64,000 nucleotides of DNA. Origin: Taxillus chinensis (Eukaryota > Streptophyta > Magnoliopsida > Santalales > Loranthaceae). Below are positions 16,698 through 28,470 of this stretch, piece by piece (the first letter of the stretch is position 1; every line of letters begins with the position of its first letter). The notes under the pieces were generated by a model. It was not told the DNA's origin and did not search any database. It worked only from the letters and a program-made list of their open reading frames with translations. The translations under genes and the position numbers were made by a program. The DNA is taken from assembly GCA_023512835.1 (NCBI GenBank), contig CM042088.1:38234164-38298163 (forward strand). Direction: 5' to 3'.

Positions 16698-18736
16698 CGG
16701 AACTATTAAAGAAGAACAAGACTTGGGTGTGGGATGATGCTTGCCGAGAGGCATTCGAGAAGTTGAAGCAAGCCGTGACAAACAGACTGGTGATGGCACT
16801 GCCGGACCATACAAAGCCTTATGAAGTTCACACGGATGCTTCAGACTTTGCCATCGGTGGAGTTCTAATGCAGGAGGGGCATCCTGTAGCATATGAAAGC
16901 CGGAAACTCAATGGCACCGAACGGAGGTATGCGGTGCATGAAAAGGAGATGACGGCAGTTATGCATTGCCTTCGGGTGTGGAGGCATTATTTACTAGGGT
17001 CCAAGTTCGTGGTGAAGACGGACAACATTGCTACGAGTTATTTCCTAACTCAAAGGAACTTAACTCCGAAGCAAGCACGGTGGCAAGGACTCCTAGCGGA
17101 ATTCGACTTTGTGCTCGAGTACAAACCGGGCACAAATAATGTGGTGGCCGATGCACTAAGTCGAAAGGCGGAACTCGCAGCCATTAGCCAACCACAATTC
17201 CCCCTGGTGGACAAACTGAAGGAAGGAATGGAGCACGATCCATTAGCCAAGTCCTTGGTGGAATGCGTCAAAGCTGGGAAGACGCGGCGATTTTGGCTAA
17301 GGGATGACTTGCTCCATACTCGAGGGGAACGGGTGTACGTTCCTAAATGGGGAAGTTTGAGGAGAGACATCCTCAAAGAATGTCATGACTCGCGGTGGGC
17401 TGGCCATCCCGGAGTCGATCGTACCTTGGCATTGGTGGAACGGAGCTACTATTGGCCTCAACTTTACGAGGACGTTCAAGTGTACGTGAGGACTTGTCTT
17501 GTGTGCCAACAAGACAAGATAGAGAATCGGCAATCGGCAGGACTGTTAGAACCTTTGCCTACTCCGGAAAGACCTTGGGAGAGTGTTTCGATGGACTTCA
17601 TTGTTTGTCTCCCAAGATCCGAAGGATGCGGTACGATCATTGTGGTGGTCGATCGATTCTCTAAGTACGGAGTTTTCATTCCAGCTCCGAAGGACTGCAC
17701 GGCAGACGACACGGCCCGACTATTCTTCAAGTACGTGGTGAAGTCGGGGCATTCCAAAGACAATCGTGAGCGATCGGGACTCACGATTCATCAGGCGGTT
17801 TTGGACCGAGTACGTTCCGGATAATGGGTTCGGACTTAAACTTTTCAACAAGTTTCCACCCACAAACAGACGGCCAAACAGAACGTGTCAATGGCTTACC
17901 TGGAGCTGTACCTGAGGCACTATGTGAGTGCCAATCAAAGAGATTGGGCCAAGTTCCTGGACATAGCCCAATTCTCATATAACTTGCGAAAGAGCGAGTC
18001 CACGAACGAGAGCCCGTTCGAACTCGCAATGGCGGCAACCATTGACGCCCACTTCCATCACTCGGGGGTACACTGGAAAGAGCCCCGCGGCGTTCAAGTT
18101 TGCAAAAGGATGGCATGAACAGACGGATCCTGGCCAGGGGCATACTTGCACAAGGCGGCGAAGAAGATGAAGAAGTGGGCGGATCAACAAAGGAGGCCCT
18201 TGGAATTTCAGGAAGGAGACATGGTGATGCTCAAACTCCTTCCGCGCCAAACCAAAGCACTCAGACAATTGCATAAGGGTTTGGTGCGCCGATATGAGGG
18301 GCCTTTCAAAGTACTTAAGAGAGTTGGGAAGGTCTCATACAAACTGGACCTCCCGACTAGCTTACAAAGGCATCCGGTGTTCCACGTTAGTTTGCTCAAG
18401 CCTTACCACGAAGACTTGGAAGATACGAGCGGACAACGGGCGGTGCGTACACCAACAGCATCAACGGGCAAGACCTACGATAAAGAGATAGAGAAAATCC
18501 ACTCTCGTATAGTCGTGCCAAGAAGGGGCGTAGATCCAAGCCGGGTGGAGTACTACGTCCAATGGAAGAACAGGCCGGTAGAAGAGGCAAGCTGGGAGAA
18601 GGAAGAGGATCTGGGGCAATTCTCCAAAGAGATCGAAGAGTACCGGGAAGAAACCGAACGCTACATCCAAGCGGTTCGACAAGTTCGAGGAAGTCGAAGA
18701 CGCAACGAGGACGCCGGAAATCAGGTGGGGGGAGAA
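16698..18736 (+). pseudogene. Gypsy pol, C-terminal part (RNase H, integrase, chromodomain), frame-broken
   Basis: Direct continuation of the polyprotein in a shifted frame. RNase H begins near 16830 (HTDASDFAIGG), the integrase HHCC zinc finger lies near 17383-17510 and the catalytic-core start MDFIVCLPRS near 17590. Between about 17740 and 18146 the homologous reading passes through five frame changes, so no continuous integrase is encoded. The last frame, from 18146, includes a chromodomain at about 18480-18640 (key residues Y/Y/W and WEKEEDL), marking the element as a chromovirus. That frame runs on into the 3' LTR. Confidence 0.85.
18724..18736 (+). other. Polypurine tract
   Basis: GGTGGGGGGAGAA immediately before the 3' LTR. 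This is the usual plus-strand primer position. Confidence 0.8.
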
Positions 18737-19121
18737 TGTCACGGACCGAGGCTTATCCTAGCATACTTAGGCCATTTTGGGGTATTTCCCCCTTGTAAAG
18801 TGTTGTACTTAGCTTATAGCGTGAGTTGTAGAGATTTTAGATTTCGATCATATATGATGTCTCCTGGCGACATAGCCAGAAAAGTGTTAACATCTATATG
18901 TAGGGGAGTGATGTTGTAAAGCTTTCAAGCATTCAATACAATCGTTTGTTGCCTTCGTTTAAATCGATCTTCCGCTAAGCGCTTCCCTACACAATTGCTT
19001 TACAACGGATCGATGGGTTCCGATCCAAATGCGACGAGTTAGGCTGACCTAGCGTTCCTTCGTACGGGTGGGAACTAGGTGCCGCACGGGTTAAGCTGCT
19101 ATAAAGGCTGACCCCGTGACA
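18737..19121 (+). repeat. Gypsy 3' LTR
   Basis: 385 bp, same sequence as 13614-13998 by direct reading. Followed by ATAT and the resumed copia LTR. Confidence 0.95.
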
Positions 19122-19159
19122 ATATGCTCAAATCATTAAATTTATTTATTTTTAATTGC

Positions 19160-20650
19160 CTCCCTTAAATTTGATTTTACAATAAGACCAAACATTTTTT
19201 TTAATTTTGTAAAAACATATGCCTTTAGTGACTTTATGAAAATATTTGTAACCTGATCTTCAGATCTGTAAAACTTTAATTCAATTTCTTCATTTCTCAC
19301 AAGATCACAAATATAATAATACTTAATACCAATATGTTTGCTTCACCCATGAAAAAGTGATTTTTTGCTAGAGCAATGGCCAACTTATTGTCACACATAA
19401 TTTTTGTATGATCCACCTGTTCATGCTCTAATTCACGAAGCATTTTATGAAGCCAAACTGCTTGACATGTTGTAGAGGATGTTGCAATATACTCTACTTC
19501 TGTTGTTGATCATGTTACAACTTGCTACTTCTTTGAGGACCATAAAAATGAACCTAATCGAAGAAAAAAAATGTATATCCAGAAGTACTTTTCCGAGTTT
19601 TCACATCACCATCCCAATCGCTATCAGTGTATCCCACCAAACTAAAATTATTAGAGTAAGAGTAGAAAATTTAATGATCTAGAGTGCCATTTACATATCG
19701 CAAAATTCGTTTCGTTGCTGGCAAATGTGATTGGTGAGGTTCTTCTAAGAATCGATTAATGATTCCCACACTATAAGTGATATCTGACCTTGTGCAGGTC
19801 AAATATCTCAAGTTGCCAACTATAATTTGAAATATGTGAGATTAATTAATTCTGCACTTTCTTCTTTTTTCAACTCAAACCTTTTAGCAATTGGAGTTCG
19901 AATGAGCTTAAGAAACGTCATCTTCAAACTCTTTAAAGTATCAGTGGCATACTTCTGTTGGGAGATGAAAATTCCATCATTAAACTGTCGCAGTTCAATG
20001 CCTAACAAAATAAAACATCAAGCCCATGCCTGTCATTTCAAACTGGCTAGTCATCGCCTCCATGAATTCATTAAATAACTCTTAATAATTGCCTGTAAAT
20101 ATTAAGTCATCAATATAAATACAAATAATGAGAATATCATCATTAGCATTGGACTTGATATAGAGGGTATGCTCATAAAGACATTTTTAAAAATCATGCT
20201 GCAATAAATATACATCAATATGAGTATACCAAGCACATGCAAGGTGCTTGTTTTAACCTGTACAATGTCTTCTTCAATTTATAGACTTCTGTTTAGTGTC
20301 CTTTTCTTATATAAACTTCTTCATCTAAAAAGGCATTGAGAAAAGTCGATTTTACATCCATCTAATAGATCTTCTGGTGGTTTTGAGCTGCAAGTGCTAC
20401 AATCATTCGTATAGCATCCATCCTAGCAACTAATGCAAAAACTTCAAAGTAATCGATTCTAGGCTTTTGTTTATAGCCTTTCACTACGAGTCATGCCTTT
20501 AAACGGTCCACTTTATCGTTGGGCTTGTACTTCGTCTTATACACCCATTTGACTCCAATTGATTTCTTTCATGCAGTAAAGAAGTCAACTCCTATGTGTT
20601 ATTTTTTATAATTGAATGAATCTTATCATCCATTGCTTCAACCCAACAAT
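19160..20650 (-). pseudogene. Copia RNase H and reverse transcriptase remnants
   Basis: On the minus strand, fragments of copia RNase H (about 19300-19650) and RT (about 19800-20600) can be followed across stops and shifts, including the LGIELRQFNDGIFISQQKY block near 19950-20008. The left end, TTGCCTCCCTT at 19157-19167, is the reverse complement of a purine tract next to the LTR. No intact enzyme is encoded. Confidence 0.75.
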
Positions 20651-22300
20651 TATTAGTTGTTACATCTTTATAGTAAATTGGGTCACAATCTATAAATAGA
20701 CAAAATTTCGCAATATTTTCATTAGTAGTTATATCATCGTTAGAGTCATGGTTAGAGGTTACCACATAATCTTAGAGGTGGGCTGGTATTTTCTGTGTTC
20801 ATTGTGGACGCTGTGAACTTTCGGGAACATCTTTTGGTGAAGGAGAACTACTAGGCGATAAGCTATTTGTTGTAGGTCTAGTTGTCTCCTCCCTTATTGG
20901 CACGTTCTCTATAATAACACTTTTATGTTGATCATCCTTTTGATTCCAAGCCCATGATTCATTTTCAAGGAATTAGACATCTCTACTCATGATTACTTCT
21001 TGTGTTACAGGGTTGTCTAACTTGTACCCTATAGTCACATTACTATAGCCAATAAAAATGCATTTCTGACTTTTATCATTCAACTTCTTTCTTTGCTCAT
21101 CTAGAATAAGTGGATATTCAATACATCCAAATACATGTAAGAAAGAAACATTTGGCTTATTGTCACTCTATGCTTCCTTGGGTGTTCATCTAAGCATACT
21201 CTTTGTGGGACACCTGTTCAACAAAAACATAACACGAGCAATAACTTCTACCCAAAAGGTTTTGGAGAGAGCTTTAGCATTTAGTAAACTTCGGGTCATT
21301 TCAAGAATTATTCTATTTTTCCTTTTAGCTACACTATTTTGCTGAGGTGTATAACTGTCTATCAATTAACGATGAATTCTTTGAATTTTGCACAAATTGA
21401 AGAATTCATTTGAAGTAAATTCACTAGCTCTATCCGATTATAAAGTCTTTAAATAATAACCACTTTGTTTTTCAACAAGAACCTTAAATTCTTTAAATTT
21501 TGCAAAAGCCTCTAATTTTTTTTACAAAATATACCCACGTCTTTCTGGTAAAATCATCAACAAAAAGTAAGATGTACTTTTTTTGTCTAAATGCTTCCGC
21601 CCCAATAGGACCATAGATGTCTATGTGCACCAACTCCAACGGTTGTTTGGCACTTCTTGCTTTTTTAATTGAAAAATAATCTATGTGCAGCTTCTATGAA
21701 TACATCCTTCACATTGTTGATAAGGAGCTTTAATAACAGGTAAACCAGTCAACATATTTTTTCTGAGCTAGCAACTTTAGCCCACAAAAATTTAGATGAC
21801 CAAAGTGAAGGTGCAATTACCAATCTTCACCTTTTAAAATTGCTGAAAGTTTCATCAGGGTTCATGTATGTAAACACAATGGAAACATATAGTTCTTTGT
21901 CATTTCTACCTTTCCAATTGTTATGCTATTTCTACTTTTGATTCTACAGACTCCTTGTTGAATAATAATTTTGTGCCCTTTTCTGAAAGTTGGCTGATGC
22001 TCAACAAATTCCAACATAGGCCTGGCACAAAATAGACATTAGTAATAGTAACATTTGCACCATCTTGAGATTGGATATTGATGTCTCATTTACCCATTAC
22101 ATGAATTTTGAAATTATTTCCAAAGTAGACTTCTCGAACAGATTCATCCAAATGTGTGAAAAACTCTCTTTTTTCGCACATGTGATTGATGCACCCGGTA
22201 TCAAGATACCATGTATTTGTTGGCTCCCCATTTAAATCATTGGCTTTAGAAATGATTTGGTATCTACTATATTTGCACGTTTTACTGGCTCCTCATGAAT
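20650..22300 (-). pseudogene. Copia integrase and pre-integrase remnants
   Basis: The minus strand carries broken copia integrase text, clearest at about 21100-21760, with the zinc-finger and core regions in different frames and separated by stops. Homology is by reading order between RT and gag and by recognisable fragments. Nothing is long enough to be functional. Confidence 0.65.
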
Positions 22301-23185
22301 CTTCATGCAATACTCGTTCCTATAATGGCCAAAAATTTTCCATCTGAAGCATTGAATATTTGCTTTATTTCATGCTCCACCTTCTCTTCCTTTTTGTGAA
22401 CTTCGATCATTTGATCCTTATCTATTTGTTGGATTGAAATTTCCTCCTCTCCCTCTGCCTTGACCTCATCCATAGCCACCACGACCTCGGCTGCCTTGGT
22501 AGCCTTCATGATTTTGTTGAAACACATGGCTTTGCAAATCTTGCTTAGAAGTTGAGCTAGCTACCTTCTGACTCATTCATTGTTTCTATGAGCACAATGA
22601 ACCCATCAATCTCTCTGTTGACAGAGTGGATATATCTGGCAATTCTTTAATTGTCGTCACAACATAGTCAAACTTTGCCATTAAAGATTACTATATTTTC
22701 TCCACCAGTTTTGTGTATGAAATTTATTTACCATTTGTGTGCAATTGATTCACAACCTTTTGAACTCGATCAAAATATATCGGAATCAATTCAAAGTCTT
22801 TCATACATAAAGACTCAAAATCACCTTGTAGCATTTGAAGTCGGACTCATTTGACATGATCATCGCCTTTGTAGGATTTTTGCAAAATATCACACGCTTC
22901 TTTCGATGTATCTACACATGTTATTTTGCAAAATATGGATTCTTAAATAGCTTAGAAAATTACATAAAGGGCTTTTTGATCCATTTTATGAATTTTCACG
23001 AGTGTATCTTTTCTGGCTTTCTATAACGTCTCAAACTCATTTAGATCTTTGACATCTTCATAGTTGTTCTCCGCCAAATTTCATAAATCTTGAGATTTGA
23101 AGAATACTCGCAACTGGACACTCTAGTTTTCATAATTTCTCTCATTTAATTTGGAAAGCTATAGCTGGATTGAATTGGATGCCAT
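22300..23185 (-). pseudogene. Copia gag remnant
   Basis: A start-like ATG at 23185 (minus) opens MASNSIQL, typical of copia gag, but a stop follows at once. Later fragments include NERNYENW-like text near 23130. A zinc-knuckle region near 22300-22360 has lost one of its Cys (Trp in its place). A CTCTGATACT block at 23195-23204 is the complement of a decayed initiator-Met primer-binding site. Confidence 0.7.
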
Positions 23186-23207
23186 GAACTCATCTCTGAT
23201 ACTAGAT

Positions 23208-23914
23208 GATGGTACCAATATATAGGGGTATAAAATGGACCACCGGTCCGCGGATTGTGTGGACCGGACCAAAAACTTATTGGTCCATTTTAATCACGGG
23301 CCTAAACGGACCAGTCCGTTTAGGCCTGGTCCATTTTAATCGCGGACCTAAACGGGCCAACCCGTTTAGGCCCGCTTCGCGACGAACCGGACCGGTCCGT
23401 TTTACACCCCTACCAATATACTAGGATAATTTTGCAAATGCAATTTTCTTTTGAATGTAAGTTCTCTTTTTTTCTTCCCTCTCACTACAGAAGAAGAATG
23501 TTGGAGGGCGGATAACAAAACAGCACTCTACATATTACATATTTCATTCATTGAACTTTTCATACATATATATCTCATACTCATTACACACTCATTTAAT
23601 GCATTGACCCTACCCACATAATTTCATGACCACTAGATGTCTTCTAATATCTCATATGTATGCAAATAACACATGCACACTTCTTCACCTAATAAGACAT
23701 AACAAGGGCCACTTCCATTCAGCGGAAAACATAGCACATGTATATCTTACACAATTTCAACATATAATATCATCAAAAGCGACATCGATTCGGCGCCATG
23801 CGAAAACAAAGCAGTTATGCCTCCTTTAATGGTACTTAATTCCATGCATGAAAAGACATGCAAGGTAGCTATTCGATGATCTACTCAAATCATCAAATTT
23901 ATTTATTTTTAACA
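23208..23914 (-). repeat. Copia right LTR (5' LTR of the element), with MITE
   Basis: In + orientation it starts TGATGGTACC and ends TTTTTAACA. It is homologous to the split left LTR, with many substitutions and a few small indels. The 190 bp MITE at 23223-23412 sits near its left end and is absent from the other LTR. Confidence 0.85.
23223..23412. mobile_element. hAT-type MITE, 190 bp
   Basis: Terminal inverted repeats TAGGGGTATAAAATGGACC and GGTCCGTTTTACACCCCTA, flanked by a perfect 8 bp duplication CCAATATA at 23215-23222 and 23413-23420. The interior is GC-rich and made of GGTCCG / CCCGTTTAGGCC units. The 8 bp duplication and TAGGGG termini are those of hAT elements. No coding capacity. 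Confidence 0.9.
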
Positions 23915-24652
23915 GACAGTGCATAAGGGTTTATGTGCGAGTGGTTGAAAGAGTCAATGATGTTGCACTGATTGTGACTATAATGATCTGTGTTTGAGGT
24001 TCTAGGAGATAGCCATGTATGGAATGCATATCGGGTGATAAAGATAGCTAGACATAAATGTACTTGTCAAATGAGGCGTTTTGACAGTAATTAGACTTGA
24101 TTTGGAGTTCGGCCCCTATGAAGGTAATTTTGATATTTTAAGAAATTAAATGAATTATAAATAGAAAAAAGATAGGAGGAACCTTTATTTGATGTTGTGT
24201 GTGCGTGTACGTGAATAGAGAGAAAGATAGAGAATGTTTGAGGAGAAACTAAGAGCTTGCAAAGGGGATTGAGCGATCTAGACTCAAATCGCCTAAAAAA
24301 AACCAAAATGTCTCCAAATCAAAAGAGAAATCTAAAAAACCAAACTTAAGGTTCTTAACTGTCAAGGAGGGCTCCCCTAAAGTTCAGAATCCCTAAAAAT
24401 GTCTCATACATGTTCCTTATATAGTCCCCTCAATATTACATCAAAAACAAAATAATAAAAATACAAAATGAAATAAAAGTCAACGCCTATCTCAATAAAG
24501 ACATAAGGCTTCATTGCAATGAAGTATATTTTCTTTTGTATTACGATGACCACAAAAAGATATGTTACAGTGAAGTTTATTTCTTCCATGTCGCAACAAA
24601 AGAAAAAAAAAAGATTAGACCGACATTGTATGGATTTAATGCCGCTTTGGGA

Positions 24653-24784
24653 AGCGTCGTTATATCTGAAATTAACTACGCATTCAAAAAGCAGATTTGG
24701 CATACGACACTTTCAAAAATCGGAGTGTATTTGGCATACGACACTTTCAAAAAGCGTCGTTATATCTGAAATTAACTACGCATT
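24653..24784. repeat. Direct repeats in the left part of the decayed element
   Basis: A 32 bp unit beginning AGCGTCGTTATATCTGAAAT occurs at 24653-24684 and again at 24753-24784, exactly 100 bp apart. A second unit, TTTGGCATACGACACTTTC, also occurs twice between them. Confidence 0.85.
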
Positions 24785-25353
24785 TCTAGCATCGTTGTTA
24801 TATGAATTTTTTTAGGTGTTAACGACGCTTTTTTAGTGTCGTTGGTATTTGATGAAAAAAAAACCTGAATGATGCTTTTATTTAAGAAGTCAAACAAAAA
24901 AATCCAATATTTTTGCAGCGTATATATATAGAGACTAATGAGACTATTACGATATATATAATCAAAATAACATGGAAAATTTTAGTTATTTGATTTGGAA
25001 TATGACAAAACTATATCCATTACAAATCTGAAAAATGTAGTGCACTTTATGATTCTTCCCAAAAAATAAAATAAAATTATGGTCCTCTGCTCCTCGGCTG
25101 TCAAATTTGCTGCCATTCCTGACTCCACAAATCCTTCTTCCACGATCAACTCTTGAAATACAAATGGTACCTCTATCTGAATCATCCATGCTAAAAATTC
25201 TTTCCATCAAACCTTAGGATTTGAGGTTGGATTGTCCCTTCACCATTCACATAAGCCATATTATACAAGACTTGTCATTTTCTAAGGCAAATCCACAAAA
25301 TGCAACTTTGATACCAAATACAGTAGTAACCAGCCTAGCTGACACCTGACACA

Positions 25354-25370
25354 CAAACAAATACATATAC

Positions 25371-25404
<34 letters not shown>
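25354..25404. repeat. AT-rich microsatellite (ACATAT/AT)n
   Basis: Repeated ATACATATAC grading into a pure AT run. Confidence 0.85.
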
Positions 25405-25408
<4 letters not shown>

Positions 25409-26195
25409 GTATGTCATGGCTTCTCTAAGAAGCATACCATTGGCATCTGTCAAATACCTAGAAGCAACAGGAAAAATATGAAATTTACTTAATCAAATAA
25501 GCAATAAACCACATACTGTCGAAACAAGCAACAAAGCTCAGATGTGGACAAATTAAGATAAATTCACCGTGAAGAGATGACAATAAACTTACTTCATAAC
25601 TGTCCATGCACTGTTATAATCTTCAAAACAGATGCTATATCAAACTTCTTCTCCAAAACTATTCATGCATTGCTGCAGTTTTTCAACAGAGATCCATATC
25701 TTCAACAACTCAACGTGATAGACATTGCAGCCACCCTACGTGGTTGTGTGCAAGTAACCATCATCTTCTTTCGGCTATTGAACAACTTCAAAGACAAACT
25801 GAGGAATCTGTGGAACATAAATGTTTCTTCAGTTTAAAATCTATGTTCAACCATGCAAGAACTTACACTTCCAAAACAGTTACATATATCTAACTCCCAA
25901 TCTACAGCATATGTAGCAATTTTTAATAAAGTTTCATCACTCTGAAATAAAAAAAAATAGAAAAAATAGAAAACAAAGAGTATGGATTATTGTATTTATC
26001 AGTGGATACTCTGTATTTATGCAAATATTGTATTTATCAATGGATGCATTATTAGTGGATGCTTAGAATAGTTCAGTTTTGGGCCTTCCAAATTAATGGG
26101 TTTGTATACCCTAGTTAGGTAAAATAATTGTTGTATAGTTCCTTCCACAACAGTACCATGAGCAATTTAATAACAATGAAAACCATAGGAATATC

Positions 26196-26747
26196 TAAGG
26201 GTGAGCATCGGTCGGTTTGTATATAATTTTTAAACCAAACCAATGACATTCGGTTTGAAAAAAATCTAAACCAAAACCAACCAATAAATATTAAAAACCA
26301 TCGGTTTTGGTTCGGTTCGGTGCATAAAAATTCGGTTCAGTTCATCGGTTTTTGAATTTTAACGTCAAATAAACAATACATTCATTTTAATTCTGAAACA
26401 TTATCACTAATCGGCCAAATTTACGACTCTACGAGTAGATCCGACAGAGATAAGTGGGAATTGGGAAGTGAGAATGTCAACCTTTGGCCTTTTTACTTTG
26501 AGAAAGCGCAAAACTAAGGGATGCATGGGAATTGGGAAGTGAAAAGTGCCGACGTGCCAAAGTGGTAACGTCTGTTTGGTCGGTTCGGTTAACCAAACCC
26601 CCAAAACCGTAAACCAAACCAATAGTATCGGTTCTCCAAAAATAAAAACCAAATAAACCAATATAATTTTAAAAACCAGCTTTTTTCGGTCCAAACGGTT
26701 TGGTTCGGTTCGGTTCGTCGGTTTGGTTCGGTTCTTGATCACCCCTA
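26196..26747. mobile_element. hAT-type MITE, 552 bp
   Basis: Ends TAAGGGTGAGCATCGG and ...GATCACCCCTA, imperfect inverted repeats, flanked by a perfect 8 bp duplication GGAATATC at 26188-26195 and 26748-26755. The interior is full of GGTTCGGTT / AACCAAACC motifs. It is inserted in the decayed element described around it, and shares the TAGGGGTG-type end and 8 bp duplication with the MITE at 23223. Confidence 0.85.
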
Positions 26748-28201
26748 GGAATATCAATGCCACAAAACAATATTAACTTTGGTCATTTTGTTATTGTACC
26801 TTCATTTTGTCTTCAAGCTTTTCAGAGAGAACCTTGTTGAGTTCCTACACATTATGCTGCATAAAAAAAATCATGTGTCCCACCCAAAAGACTTGCTCAA
26901 CTCTTTTGTTGTAATACTGTTGTCGTTGTTTCACAATTTGTAGAATAAGCTCTGCAGAAAATGATGGGGAATGAAATACTAAACATGTAATGAAAACCAA
27001 CAGTCATCTAATCACATCTAACCATACAATATTTTTCAGACAAAAATATAAAAGAAACTTCAAACAACTCATAAATATAGCAATGAGTTATGTAGCCAGC
27101 ATAAGAAACCTTTGTTAAATTGGATCAATACACCAAGCATATGCTGTAATTTAAATCTAAATCATGCATGATTTGGGAAAAATAACCAAACAACAAAAAC
27201 AACTCTGACGTTAATATTCATACTAAAAATAATTTAATATTATACGATCATAAATTAATAAATAAGCACAATCCCCGTTTGCAATTCAACATGCAATATC
27301 TAATTTATCAATATTCACCTTTTCTCATACTCCAAGGACATATTAAACGTCAAGGTGTAACAATTCTCAGCATGTCGCTTCATGTCAAGATGTCTAGAAC
27401 CATGATCAAGGACAAGGCCCTTAACCTTTAAGCAAAAAGATATCAATATCAGAAGCCAAGGGCAGCAAAAACATCAAACAAGCACAAAGATGGCATGTCA
27501 ACATACAAACTGGGGAACATAATTAACAAGAGAAAATAATTTTAATTTATAAAAATTCAAGTAGCTTTGATCACCACAAAAGGAGTTTTTTCAGGCTTCT
27601 GTAATTCATTAACCATGCGGTCAGTAACTAATTAATGTCATAAAAATCGGATGACTAATTAATATTGATTCAGTGACCAAAAAAAAAAATGCCCCAATCA
27701 AACCCTAACATCCAACATGAAGGTTTTACAATTAAAGTTATTATTCTACTCAGAGAGAGGGAAATTGCATTTTAACACCAGTTCTTACGTTTTACAGTAA
27801 CGCTAAATGATATTAGAAACCCTAACGAGAGACGAAGCTGCGATGTGTACCTGGCGTGTAGAATGGACGAATCTGAAGGAGGAAGGATGTTCGTCCATTC
27901 ACGGTAGCAGAACAACGATGTGTCAACGTTAAGAGAGAGATGCGTTAGTTAGTCGACCTTCCTTAACGCTAGTGCCAGCAGTGAACAGCAGCGGCGTCAA
28001 TGCAGGGACGGGCGACGGCGTCTTACGGCGACGAAGACTGAGAGATCGATCGAGGGTACAAAAAGAGAGCGAGTGAGGGAGTTGAATTGGGGAAAGGGAG
28101 CGGCGCGGTGATATTATTTTGGAAATGTAATGACACAAATAATAAAAGCGTTGTCTTCATTTAAAGATACTAATGACAATTTTAAATCGCGCGCTGTTAG
28201 T

Positions 28202-28222
28202 ACACACACACACACACACACA
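28202..28222. repeat. (CA)n microsatellite
   Basis: CA dinucleotide run of about 21 bases. Confidence 0.9.
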
Positions 28223-28470
28223 TATATAAGACGACATTTTGTAAGAAGTGTCGTCGTATATCTTCATTAACGACGCTAATTAGAAGCATTGTCAAAACGT
28301 TAAACATAACGACAGCTTCTATGAAAATGTCGTCTTATCAACTTTTTAACGACAATTTCGACAAGTGTCATTAAAACTGCTATAAAAGCGTATCTTTGAG
28401 TCTTTTTCCAGTATATCCAAATACGTATTATGCTTGATTGCCTGTAAAATATACACAAAACACAATGTAA

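Larger units (their letters stand above)
13614..19121 (+). mobile_element. Ty3-gypsy chromovirus, 5508 bp, inserted in copia LTR
   Basis: Complete-ended element with 385 bp LTRs (TGTCAC...GTGACA), primer-binding site, gag, protease, RT, RNase H, integrase and C-terminal chromodomain, then a purine tract. ATAT flanks both ends; if the last A of the LTR is counted, the duplication is AATAT (5 bp). Comparison with the intact copia LTR at about 23875-23890 shows the expected empty site. The small size, short LTRs and chromodomain fit a Reina-like chromovirus (inference). LTRs look identical, so the insertion is recent, yet pol has several frame breaks. Confidence 0.95.
13103..23914 (-). mobile_element. 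Degenerate Ty1-copia LTR retrotransposon, host of nested insertions
   Basis: Two diverged LTR copies bound it: 13103-13613 continued at 19122-19157 on the left, and 23208-23914 on the right. Both begin TGNTGGTAYCAATATA on the + strand. The right copy ends AACA; the left copy's end is diverged. Five-base flanks GACGG and GACAG differ by one base and are a plausible old target duplication. Internal text on the minus strand reads, from right to left, gag, integrase, reverse transcriptase and RNase H of copia type, but with many stops and shifts. Removing the 5.5 kb gypsy insertion and the 190 bp MITE leaves an element of about 5.1 kb, typical for copia. It cannot encode a full polyprotein. Confidence 0.88.
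24600..28400 (-). mobile_element. Probable decayed DNA transposon (boundaries uncertain)
   Basis: Both ends are rich in AACGACGCTTTT / AGCGTCGTTAT-type motifs (24640-24840 and 28140-28370), in the manner of CACTA or related subterminal repeats. Between them is AT-rich DNA with minus-strand fragments of protein-like sequence (near 24990-25200, 25600-25830, 26810-26940 and 27330-27430), interrupted by stops and without a recognised domain. A GC-rich leader-like stretch at 27830-28090 would be the 5' end of the minus-strand gene. I found no CACTA terminus or target duplication, so the family is unproven. Confidence 0.4.
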
